NCBI GenBank assembly: GCA_002367335.1
Contig: DFBI01000022.1
Location: 1 to 5,996 of the forward strand
From: Syntrophaceae bacterium UBA3084
GTDB lineage: Bacteria > Desulfobacterota > Syntrophia > Syntrophales > UBA6807
Length of the DNA stretch: 5,996 nt
Direction: 5' to 3'
The notes beneath the pieces are model-generated. The model saw only the letters and a program-made list of their open reading frames with translations, was not told the DNA's origin and made no database searches. The translations under genes were made by a program, and so were the position numbers. Shown piece by piece: positions 1 to 5,593 of this stretch; positions within the stretch are counted from its first letter, which is position 1, and each line of letters begins with the position of its first letter.

Positions 1-11
1 AACAGAAACAA

Positions 12-46
12 ATGACAGAAAGGCGTCTTGTAGACTACCCTGTCAT
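12..46 (-). terminator. Possible weak terminator hairpin after elbB
   Basis: Seen: the outer arms ATGACAG (12-18) and CTGTCAT (40-46) are perfect complements. Inside them GG (22-23) pairs with CC (38-39), and GTCT (25-28) pairs with AGAC (32-35) around a TGT loop. Read on the minus strand it lies about 60 nt beyond the elbB stop and is followed by a T-rich but interrupted run (TTTGTTTCTGTT). Inference: it may end elbB transcription. The broken T-run and the internal loops make this uncertain; it could equally be a REP-like palindrome or a site belonging to the next gene outside the window. Confidence 0.3.
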
Positions 47-107
47 CTGCAAGCTATCATCTCGGGTCCGATCAGCATCATTACCCGGGTATTTCTGAGA
101 AGTGAAT

Positions 108-764
108 TCACCCGGCCAGTTCAACCACCTTGGCTACCAGTTTTTCAATGCCTGCCGCCACATTTTTGATGCCCGGTCCAAGCATATATGCGGGGGTGGT
201 TACTATATTGTTGCTTTCATCCACGTGAATCATGTCAACTGTACAGGTTCTGTGCACCCCACCCATCGATTCAATAGCCGATGCTGTAGATGCATCGTTG
301 CCTATTGTAACCTCCGGAGTTTTGCCCGAGAGCGCCTTTGTCAGAGTAGCTGGGGCAATACAGAGTGCACCAATGGGTTTTTGTGCAGAAACCACTTCGT
401 CCAGGAGGCGTTGAACTTCCGGATGTACAGTTGCATCGGGACCCTTTATGGCAAAGTCGCTTAAATTCTTGACGGCGCCAAGTCCACCCGGGATGATTAA
501 TCCATCAATATCGGATGCCCGCACATCTTTTAAATTCTTAATCTCACCCCTGGCAATCCGGGCCGATTCTACCAAAACGTTACGTTTCTCGTCAGTTACT
601 TCCTGTGTAATGTGATTGATCACATGGTACTGTTCAACATCAGGAGCCATGCAAATAATCTCAACCCCCACACGGTCCAGGGCCAGAAGGGTCAACACCG
701 CCTCATGAATTTCAGACCCGTCAAAAACACCACAACCCGAAAGAAGCACGCCTATTTTTAACAT
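108..764 (-). CDS. elbB: ElbB-like DJ-1/PfpI-family protein (isoprenoid biosynthesis glyoxalase ElbB)
   Basis: The 218-residue product matches the usual length (about 217) and layout of ElbB, a cytosolic member of the DJ-1/PfpI class I glutamine-amidotransferase-like superfamily. Seen: an N-terminal strand with the VLLSGCGVFDGSEIHE segment (residues 6-21), the IIPGG loop (90-94), and the nucleophile elbow GALCIAPA with Cys135. The segment GGVHRTCTVD (168-177) and the C-terminal TPAYMLGP (190-197) also fit ElbB. Known of the family: E. coli ElbB is annotated as a glyoxalase and linked to isoprenoid production, but its physiological substrate is not settled. The ATG at 764 is preceded by AGGGAA (771-776) with 6 nt spacing, which supports this start. 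The gene is 256 bp from the upstream same-strand gene and has its own strong promoter, so it is probably transcribed alone. GC is ordinary (about half in a sampled stretch), higher than in the omptin gene. Confidence 0.93.
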   Translation of the reverse strand: MLKIGVLLSGCGVFDGSEIHEAVLTLLALDRVGVEIICMAPDVEQYHVINHITQEVTDEKRNVLVESARIARGEIKNLKDVRASDIDGLIIPGGLGAVKNLSDFAIKGPDATVHPEVQRLLDEVVSAQKPIGALCIAPATLTKALSGKTPEVTIGNDASTASAIESMGGVHRTCTVDMIHVDESNNIVTTPAYMLGPGIKNVAAGIEKLVAKVVELAG

Positions 765-794
765 ATCATTTTCCCTGCAAAATTTAAGTTTTCT

Positions 795-889
795 CTAAAT
801 GATCATTCTAAGGACGCATACTGACACAAATGGAATGCACATACCCGGTTGTCTCCTTTAGTGATCCGCCTTAAAACACATCTGTGTCA
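795..889 (-). promoter_or_regulatory. elbB 5' leader with short ORF and competing hairpins
   Basis: Seen on the minus strand, between the promoter and elbB: an AAAGGAGA Shine-Dalgarno, then about 9-10 nt, then ATG at 842-840. This opens a 15-codon ORF ending in TAG at 797-795 that would encode MCIPFVSVCVLRMII. The plus-strand segment TGTGTCA (883-889) can pair with ACACA (876-880) across 2 nt, or with TGACACA (822-828), which lies inside the short ORF. The two pairings exclude each other. A perfect 10-nt palindrome AATGATCATT lies at 798-807 over the end of the ORF. Inference: the arrangement resembles a leader-peptide or attenuation region, but there is no terminator-type T-run and the peptide has no run of one amino acid. 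It may be coincidental. Confidence 0.3.
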
Positions 890-903
890 ATATTTCGGAA
901 TGA

Positions 904-932
904 ACTATAAGATACATGCAATGTGATGTCAA
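904..932 (-). promoter_or_regulatory. sigma70-type promoter for elbB
   Basis: Seen on the minus strand: a perfect -35 TTGACA (plus-strand tgtcaa, 927-932), a 17-nt spacer, and a -10 TATAGT (plus-strand actata, 904-909) matching 5 of 6 consensus bases. Transcription would begin near 897, giving a leader of about 130 nt before the elbB ATG at 764. This is the best promoter match in the window and indicates that elbB is transcribed separately from the gene at 1021-1848. Two more TTGACA hexamers on the same strand (952-957 and 885-890) lack a matching -10 and are not called. Confidence 0.7.
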
Positions 933-962
933 CGAAAAATGTTGCTACCCATGTCAAATCTC

Positions 963-985
963 GTAACACCAGAATGTGGAGTTAC
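963..985 (-). terminator. Inverted repeat after the LUD-like gene, possible terminator or operator
   Basis: Seen: GTAACACC (963-970) and GGAGTTAC (978-985) pair with one mismatch in eight around a 7-nt loop. It lies 36 nt past the minus-strand stop at 1021 and about 30 nt upstream of the elbB -35. No T-run follows it on the minus strand, so it is not a canonical intrinsic terminator. A regulator site ahead of the elbB promoter is the alternative. Confidence 0.25.
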
Positions 986-1020
986 AGGAGAATTCTGCAG
1001 GTTTCGCGGCTACTGTCTTT

Positions 1021-1848
1021 TTATTTAAGGTAGTCGGGCAGTTCGTCTATTTCCTTTCCCTGGAAACTGCAGAGAATGGGACAGGTCTTGCAGGGACCTT
1101 TAACAGAAGGCAGTGGCGGTTCTCCCTTGATACTTTCTATAAAATCCATGCATCTGTTAACGTCTTCGTCTGCGCCTTCGATAACCAGCGTGACGGAACC
1201 TTCCGCTCCGCCGTAACCTCCCGACATAAAGTGTACAGCCCTGATGCCGAACAGATTGTGTATGCATTGTATTTCAGTAATCAGCTTGCCGTCCGCCACA
1301 CATACAAGCCCCACTCGAACACCAATGCTTCTCTCTAAATTAAGCCTGCCACCGAATTTTGCTGCCAGATCGACTGAAGGGACCAGCTTTTCCAGACCAA
1401 CCGGATATATAATTGTTATTCCCTGCGCTTTCATCGGCACGTAAAATTGTCCCATCGTACCCCCCACAGGGTTCCCCATAACTACACCAACTTTCCCCGT
1501 ATGATCAACAGAGTTTGCACCTTTCAGCAACACATCCGCAGGTCCGAGCTTATCAATCAGAGTAGCCGGATCGACTTTCAAAATCTGGCCTTTGTGAAAC
1601 GTAATCGGCTGTAGCCGTATTTCCTGATGGAGGGCGCATAAAACTCCTCTAATTACCTGCCCGGCAACATACTTTTCTTTCTCCATCGGCTGGTTCAATA
1701 GTTCTTCAGCAATATAGGCATTTGTCGACCCCCTGCCTATGATCAGGTATCCTTCTTTTTGTGCCTTCTGCACTTCGGGCATTGCCGCTACGGCTTTACC
1801 AATCAATCTCTTGGATTCTGACGGTGTCAATGTAAATATTGCCTGCAT
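1021..1848 (-). CDS. Conserved hypothetical protein, LUD/ISOCOT-like with C-terminal CxxCxxxC
   Basis: A 275-residue cytosolic protein that I cannot name with certainty. Seen: the N-terminal part carries GRGSTNAYIAEEL (38-50), which resembles the G-x-G/S-T nucleotide- or sugar-phosphate-binding turn of ISOCOT-fold proteins such as RpiA and CoA transferases. The middle part has GANSVDHTGKV (110-120) and a segment around residues 143-159 ending in GLEKLVPSV. This follows the LUD-domain (LutC/YkgG) pattern of GAN-x-I/V-D/T-x-x-G and later G-x-x-K-I/L-V-P. Residues 200-245 (with GGYGGAEGS at 210-218) look like a small alpha/beta ferredoxin-like unit. The tail has Cys253, Cys256 and Cys260 (CxxCxxxC), suited to binding a metal or Fe-S cluster. 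The family and function are inferred from motif resemblance only. The ATG at 1848 is preceded by GGAGG (1858-1862) with 9 nt spacing. No neighbour suggests a pathway. Confidence 0.85.
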   Translation of the reverse strand: MQAIFTLTPSESKRLIGKAVAAMPEVQKAQKEGYLIIGRGSTNAYIAEELLNQPMEKEKYVAGQVIRGVLCALHQEIRLQPITFHKGQILKVDPATLIDKLGPADVLLKGANSVDHTGKVGVVMGNPVGGTMGQFYVPMKAQGITIIYPVGLEKLVPSVDLAAKFGGRLNLERSIGVRVGLVCVADGKLITEIQCIHNLFGIRAVHFMSGGYGGAEGSVTLVIEGADEDVNRCMDFIESIKGEPPLPSVKGPCKTCPILCSFQGKEIDELPDYLK

Positions 1849-1889
1849 TTTAAATCGCCTCCTTCAGCTGGGTGAATGTTTCATTAAAA

Positions 1890-1910
1890 AACCTGTTAAA
1901 CTGTAACAGT
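1890..1910 (-). promoter_or_regulatory. Operator-like inverted repeat upstream of the LUD-like gene
   Basis: Seen: CTGTTA (1893-1898) and TAACAG (1904-1909) are perfect complements with a 5-nt centre, about 45-60 bp upstream of the ATG at 1848. No good promoter hexamers were found here; the best minus-strand pair is TTGCGC, 17 nt, TACAGT, which would place the -10 inside the repeat. The same core, TAACAGG or its complement, recurs at 2019-2025 and 2090-2096. Inference: a dyad regulator site. Confidence 0.35.
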
Positions 1911-1979
1911 GAAAAATAGTTTGCGCAACCGGTATTTGATGAATTACTCAGCTTACCTCTGTCCAATGAAACCTCAATC

Positions 1980-1994
1980 AGGAAAATATTTCCT
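1980..1994. repeat. Short perfect inverted repeat
   Basis: Seen: AGGAAA (1980-1985) and TTTCCT (1989-1994) around ATA. It stands alone in the non-coding gap 1849-2493 and is not placed next to recognisable promoter hexamers. It may be a protein-binding dyad; a chance palindrome in AT-rich DNA is equally likely. Confidence 0.2.
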
Positions 1995-2132
1995 CCGAGT
2001 TGTTCCGTTATATCGTACTAACAGGAGTAAGCAAAACCTTTTCAGTCAAGCATTCCGTCTATTACCCAAGATCCCGTCATTCTTGCCGATAACAGGTTGA
2101 AACGATTTTGATATAGCCTGCTTCCAAAATTC

Positions 2133-2214
2133 TCACGCAAAGGCGCAAAGCACGCAAATAACAACAAAAGAAAAGAAAAAAAGAAAACCTTAGCGACTTT
2201 GCGTCTTTGCGTGA
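2133..2214. repeat. Palindromic CGCAAAG-type dispersed repeat
   Basis: Seen: the left arm TCACGCAAAGGCGCAAAG (2133-2150) and the reverse complement of the right arm (2197-2214) agree at 17 of 18 positions. They are separated by 46 bp of mostly purine-rich plus-strand sequence (runs of A with G). Each arm is itself built from two CGCAAAG units, and a third, looser unit (CACGCAAA) follows the left arm at 2151-2158. From general knowledge, ACGCAAAG-x-CGCAAAG elements are scattered between genes in many environmental bacterial genomes and often occur as inverted pairs. No transposase is attached; the type of element and how it spreads are unknown. The open frame that crosses it on the minus strand (2042-2359) is judged to be an artefact of the repeat. 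Confidence 0.7.
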
Positions 2215-2412
2215 AAGTATTCTTTTTTACGCTAATGCGAATACAAGGCATAGATTTTGCTTTAAAACCATAATTATAAAAGAAGAAATTGACACCACGA
2301 TCTAACACGAAGCCGTTATGCATAAATAAACTGAATGAATAATAATTAGTGGAAATCATTTCACCGGGAGCCTTTGCTAAACATCACGGGAATCAGCCCC
2401 TGGCGTTATTCA

Positions 2413-2446
2413 CCTGTTGACGTTTCGGGAAACAAGACAGGGTAAT
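2413..2446 (+). promoter_or_regulatory. Candidate promoter with overlapping two-part operator for the omptin gene
   Basis: Seen: a -35-like TTGACG (2417-2422, 5 of 6), 18 nt, and a -10-like GGTAAT (2441-2446, 4 of 6). This would start transcription near 2453, about 40 nt before the ATG at 2494. Nested over it is a two-part dyad: CCTGT (2413-2417) with ACAGG (2437-2441) outside, and GTTTC (2422-2426) with GAAAC (2429-2433) around GG inside. All pairs are perfect. Inference: a repressor or activator dyad covering the spacer and both hexamers. There is no T-run after it, so it is not an intrinsic terminator. Confidence 0.4.
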
Positions 2447-2493
2447 CTCAACCTAACAAAAGATTATTTCATGCGGGAGGAATAAAGATAAAA

Positions 2494-3690
2494 ATGAAAA
2501 CTGTCAAAAAAATTATCGTTTCTTTTTCAATAGTTACTATCGTGTTGATTAATACATTGGTATTTGCGGGTGTGAAAAACGAACAATGTATTCAATTTAA
2601 AGACGGCAGAGTTGTTCAGGGATATGTGATTGGCATGGACACTAATATCGTCAAGATAAAAACCAGTGCCGGCAAAATAGTTATTCGTCTAGTTGATGAC
2701 ATAGTTTCTGCGAAGGATTGCATTAATACAAGAGGAACTATCGAAGCAAAAGAAAAACAAATAAATCTTTCAAACATTTTACACGATCAACCTGCGCCAA
2801 AATTATTTACAGAATTTGGATTATCAACTAAATATATCAACGGAAATTCAACTTACCATATTAGTTTTGATGATTCGTGGGCAAATGGAGGTCACGGTGA
2901 AAGTGAATTGGAGTTTCCTTATGATAATTTTATGACAGGTATAACTTTAGCAATTGGAAGTAAGTATACAGAAAAACCCAAGCAGACCAGGGGACTGTTA
3001 ACCCTTTCGTTCTTTTACTCCCCCAGTATGGATTCCGGAACCATGAAAGATTCGGACTGGATAGAAAATGATGCCGCTTTTGAAGAACCTCCCCATGCAG
3101 GCAAGGACTGTTATACCGAATCAGATGCTGAATTTACAGGACTAATTTTTGATATAAATTACGCATACCATTTCAGCCTGAATAATAATTGGACTCTCGG
3201 TCCAATGATCGGTTATAAACACATGGATTTCAATTTTGACATATATGGATACAGCGGCACTTACTGGACCACTCCAGTATCAGGAACAGGTAAAGTCTTA
3301 GAATACGATGTTCACTATAAACTTCCTTATATAGGTCTTAGTTCGAATTTACTCTTCGGCAAAAAAGATCAATTTCAACTCAATTTCACTTTTGGTTACT
3401 CTCCCTGGGCAAAGGTTAAAGACAGCGATGACCACCTGTTAAGATATAAATTGTCTGAGGGAGATTGTGATGGTCATGCATACCTGGCTAATATTAACAT
3501 CGACTGGAACTTCTATTCCAATTGGACTCTTGGACTGGGGGCTGAATATGTAAATATTGATACCAGCGGAAAACAACATCAGAGTTGGTATGACGGCCCT
3601 TATGCCGGATCAACAATTGATGTAAATGATAACAAAATAACTTCTTCGTATTGGTCAGCCATGTTCAGTATTTCATATGCGTTTTTTTAA
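2494..3690 (+). CDS. Omptin-family outer-membrane aspartyl-type protease with N-terminal beta domain
   Basis: A 398-residue exported protein. Seen: a signal peptide (basic start, hydrophobic core 7-24, probable cleavage after Ala25). Residues 30-78 form a small all-beta segment, SH3/Sm-like in pattern, flanked by Cys32 and Cys76. After a linker comes a barrel from about 104 to 398, close in length to mature OmpT (297), ending in Phe as expected for BAM-assembled barrels. The omptin catalytic sites align directly: KDSDW gives Asp186 and Asp188 (OmpT Asp83/Asp85), and YSPWAKVKDSDDH gives Asp312 and His314 (OmpT Asp210/His212). LPYIGL (277-282) matches OmpT MPYIGL. Asp310 matches the OmpT P1-pocket Asp208, but the position of OmpT Glu27 appears to be non-acidic (near Tyr121), so substrate preference may differ. 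Cys206 and Cys325 lie in predicted surface loops. GGGAGGAA (2476-2483) precedes the ATG by about 10 nt. Codons are AT-rich compared with elbB, a hint of transfer. No terminator was seen before the convergent gene. The family call is by direct alignment from memory. Confidence 0.88.
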   Translation: MKTVKKIIVSFSIVTIVLINTLVFAGVKNEQCIQFKDGRVVQGYVIGMDTNIVKIKTSAGKIVIRLVDDIVSAKDCINTRGTIEAKEKQINLSNILHDQPAPKLFTEFGLSTKYINGNSTYHISFDDSWANGGHGESELEFPYDNFMTGITLAIGSKYTEKPKQTRGLLTLSFFYSPSMDSGTMKDSDWIENDAAFEEPPHAGKDCYTESDAEFTGLIFDINYAYHFSLNNNWTLGPMIGYKHMDFNFDIYGYSGTYWTTPVSGTGKVLEYDVHYKLPYIGLSSNLLFGKKDQFQLNFTFGYSPWAKVKDSDDHLLRYKLSEGDCDGHAYLANINIDWNFYSNWTLGLGAEYVNIDTSGKQHQSWYDGPYAGSTIDVNDNKITSSYWSAMFSISYAFF

Positions 3691-3795
3691 ATAGAAGAGC
3701 AAAAAGCAAATATTCACCCAAAGCAACCTTGAACCTGAGCAGTTACAAAGACTTTTATGAAACCGCCAATTAATAACCATTCGTGATCATGCGAT

Positions 3796-4470
3796 TTATT
3801 CAACTCTTTCAACAATGTTCCCAGCTTTTTGTTGCTCTGCCTTGAACAAATCGGCGTACTGCTCTCTGAGGAAGGTAATTATACAACCAACCCCTTCCAC
3901 CTGATCAGATTTTTTGTCTACCTTAACATCGATAATCCCCGGAGCGACAAGAGTAATCCGTCTGTTTATCCAGTATCCCAATTTGTATGCACCTTTATGA
4001 AGAACATATCTGTCCAGAAGTGGAACTATTGTTTTCAACATCACTACCGAGAGCACTGCGCCAATGACAAGTTTTACGGATAGCGATAAACCCTTAAAAT
4101 CGAACCTGAATCCCTGTTCATCACTAATCGGGAGAAAATCGCTAAAGATTGATGCGAATGAATCGGTTCCCTTCACCAAGTCTGATTCGGGGAGAACCCA
4201 GAAAACAATCCAGAACCCGGCAAGGAGACCAAGAACTATAGAAATTTTTCGTGTAATTTTTCTTGTCTTTCCCCGTACCACATCATTGTAATACTTTTTT
4301 GCCGACTCAATGTGATGGTTACAATAGGGAATCTCAAGCTTTACTCCGTCAAAATCGGTTTTTATCCTTTCAGTGGCCGGTTTCATGCAGTGACAGCATA
4401 TATCGGGGAAGGGTGGACTTATTCCTTCGCCGGATCTTTCTTGTAACCATATTTTAACGGTGTTTTTCAA
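3796..4470 (-). CDS. Membrane protein with N-terminal Cys/His cluster and two predicted helices
   Basis: I do not recognise a named family. Seen in the 224 residues: a cytosolic-looking N-terminal part with Cys25, Cys26 and Cys28 (CCHC) and, after a short beta hairpin, Cys50, His52 and His53 (CNHH). This is a plausible single zinc site of the CxxC...CxH type. A basic stretch (67-75) leads into a hydrophobic helix (about 76-94); a second helix spans about 131-151, with an acidic loop of about 35 residues between them. A soluble alpha/beta tail (170-224) follows. There is no signal peptide, so insertion in the inner membrane with both ends inside is inferred. The start is TTG at 4470, chosen because AAAGGAGA (4477-4484) lies 7 nt upstream; the first in-frame ATG (residue 29) would remove part of the Cys cluster. 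It converges with the omptin gene (105 bp gap), so a functional link is not implied. Confidence 0.8.
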   Translation of the reverse strand: MKNTVKIWLQERSGEGISPPFPDICCHCMKPATERIKTDFDGVKLEIPYCNHHIESAKKYYNDVVRGKTRKITRKISIVLGLLAGFWIVFWVLPESDLVKGTDSFASIFSDFLPISDEQGFRFDFKGLSLSVKLVIGAVLSVVMLKTIVPLLDRYVLHKGAYKLGYWINRRITLVAPGIIDVKVDKKSDQVEGVGCIITFLREQYADLFKAEQQKAGNIVERVE

Positions 4471-4544
4471 GCCCCGTCTCCTTTCCCGTATATCAATGAT
4501 TCTGTTGATTATTCCAAAGCATTAATTACTTGTTTAGTATGTTA

Positions 4545-4561
4545 AATCATTTTTTATGATT
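4545..4561. repeat. AT-rich hairpin in the upstream region of the membrane-protein gene
   Basis: Seen: AATCAT (4545-4550) and ATGATT (4556-4561) around five T, with TT (4542-4543) and AA (4563-4564) extending it past one mismatch. It sits about 80 bp upstream of the TTG start at 4470 on the minus strand, inside a stretch of about 22% GC (4501-4560). No convincing promoter hexamers were found beside it. Role unknown. Confidence 0.25.
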
Positions 4562-4600
4562 AAAGAGTCAAGCCGGAGAATATAAAAGGATCATTTAAAA

Positions 4601-4730
4601 GGCGAGCGGGCCACAATTGAGAAAGGCGCTCCTGATAGCAGGATTCGAGGGATATCAAAATATCCATGTCCTGACGCCCCGGGACATAATCTCTACCCAG
4701 TACTTGGACCGGTGGTCACCGCCCGCCAAA
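4601..4730. other. GC-rich block with tandem hairpins, no convincing gene
   Basis: Seen: this block is about 56% GC by hand count, while the 60 bp at 4501-4560 is about 22% and 4731-4860 is about 31%. It contains two perfect 6-bp hairpins directly abutting: GGATAT/ATATCC (4650-4655, 4660-4665) and ATGTCC/GGACAT (4666-4671, 4682-4687). A third, CGGTG-GT-CACCG, lies at 4710-4721. GAGCG (4604-4608) and CGCTC (4627-4631) are also complementary. On the minus strand a 35-codon frame runs from ATG 4667 to TAA 4560, with no proper Shine-Dalgarno. A different minus-strand frame upstream is open for about 40 codons and ends at a TGA over the first hairpin. Inference: either a structured RNA or repeat element, or the remains of a decayed gene. 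Confidence 0.35.
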
Positions 4731-4878
4731 ATGAATTCTTCTGTAAAAGACAAATGGAATCGTGATATTGAACTTTAGCGAAAATCAAACAAATATAATG
4801 AACTGCCGTACGAACAGTAGATACCTGTTGAGATTTAATATAACGCTATTATTGTGAAAAGATCAAGGCATAAAATTA

Positions 4879-4957
4879 TTGGGTGGCAGAGAGAATTCTC
4901 AGCCTTTTATGGTTTTAGCCTGTATCCACCCAAAAGAAAAATGTTATCATAAAACCA
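4879..4957. other. Interleaved inverted repeats with pseudoknot topology
   Basis: Seen: TTGGGTGG (4879-4886) pairs perfectly with CCACCCAA (4926-4933). TGGTTTTA (4910-4917) pairs perfectly with TAAAACCA (4950-4957). The two 8-bp stems are interleaved, which is the H-type pseudoknot order. Inside the first loop, GGC (4885-4887) and GCC (4902-4904) flank the perfect palindrome GAGAATTCTC (4891-4900). Alternative pairings exist: CATAAAA (4869-4875) with TTTTATG (4905-4911). It lies in a gene-free stretch about 90 bp beyond the methyltransferase stop on the minus strand. Inference: a folded RNA or a mobile-element remnant. No known RNA family was recognised and the strand is undetermined. Confidence 0.3.
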
Positions 4958-5045
4958 GGATCGGCGGATCAAAATCTGTCAATTTTTAATTAATTGATCA
5001 GCTACAACCGCATGTAATCATAGCCAATAAAAAGGAAAAGCGTCT

Positions 5046-5579
5046 CTATATTTCCGCTTTTAAGAAACTGAAGGTCTTTTTGCCCTTTTTTGACAAGCTG
5101 AATAATTCACTTTTTGTTATTTTAGATACTATTTCATTCTCTTTCATATGATGGTCGCTAAAGGATAGAATTCCATTTGGTTTCAATACTCTCTGTATTT
5201 CTTTCAATACTCCATTTGGATCACTCAATTTATGGAATATATCGTACAATAGAACCGCGTCAAGACTGCTGTCAGACAATCCGGTTTTGCAGTCAGAACA
5301 AATCGTTTCAACATTCGTCAACCTTCTCTTTGCAACGATATCTTGAACCATCTGAATTGCAATGGGATGGATATCCAGAGCGTATATTATACCTGATTTA
5401 CCAACCAGCTCAGCAGCGGCGAGGATATAACTTCCGGGTCCACAACCATAATCGAGTATGTGAAATCCGGCTTTTATACCCACTTCCTTCAATATATTCA
5501 TTCGAGGGGAAAAGAGATCACGAAATACATATCCAAAAGACATAAATTTAAAACCAAAATTTGATTCTGGGTTATCCAT
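5046..5579 (-). CDS. Class I SAM-dependent methyltransferase
   Basis: A 177-residue cytosolic enzyme that transfers a methyl group from S-adenosylmethionine to an unknown acceptor. Seen: motif I HILDYGCGPGSY (40-51) for SAM binding, the acidic ribose-binding Asp69 in YALDIHP (66-72), and motif II/III-like segments DAVLLYDIFHKL (107-118) and VLKPNGILSFSDHH (131-144). The overall arrangement resembles the UbiE/Methyltransf_11 group, but at 177 residues it is short and lacks extra substrate domains. I start it at ATG 5579 because AAGGGAGA lies just upstream at suitable spacing. A longer frame from GTG 5609 would overlap the upstream stop and lacks an equally good site. The transposase-like gene ends 14 bp upstream on the same strand, so read-through transcription is likely. 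No terminator follows: the AT-rich inverted repeat TCAATT/AATTGA (4979-4997) has no GC stem. Confidence 0.88.
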   Translation of the reverse strand: MDNPESNFGFKFMSFGYVFRDLFSPRMNILKEVGIKAGFHILDYGCGPGSYILAAAELVGKSGIIYALDIHPIAIQMVQDIVAKRRLTNVETICSDCKTGLSDSSLDAVLLYDIFHKLSDPNGVLKEIQRVLKPNGILSFSDHHMKENEIVSKITKSELFSLSKKGKKTFSFLKAEI

Positions 5580-5593
5580 GTTTGTCTCCCTTA

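Noticed and set aside
102..464. 120-codon plus-strand frame opposite elbB
   Set aside because: Antisense shadow of a well-supported gene; no ribosome-binding site and Cys/His-rich nonsense composition.
976..1338. 120-codon plus-strand frame opposite the LUD-like gene
   Set aside because: Antisense shadow of the better-supported minus-strand gene, with no recognisable motif.
1909..2100. 63-codon plus-strand frame starting at GTG
   Set aside because: There is no Shine-Dalgarno before the GTG, the composition is unremarkable, and it starts within the operator-like dyad. No domain is recognisable.
2133..2214. CRISPR-like reading of the repeated CGCAAAG units
   Set aside because: The units are very short, in inverted orientation, with no regular spacers and no cas genes nearby.
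2042..2359. 105-codon minus-strand open frame across the intergenic region
   Set aside because: It is built from the CGCAAAG dispersed repeat and its purine-rich spacer (giving QRRK and poly-Phe/Leu stretches), has no ribosome-binding site, and reads as low-complexity. Such frames recur wherever this repeat lies.
4731..4778. 15-codon plus-strand ORF (ATG to TAG)
   Set aside because: No ribosome-binding site and no promoter; length is within chance expectation.
4979..4997. AT-rich inverted repeat TCAATT/AATTGA as a terminator for the methyltransferase
   Set aside because: The stem has only one G-C pair and there is no stable GC stem followed by a T-run on the minus strand.
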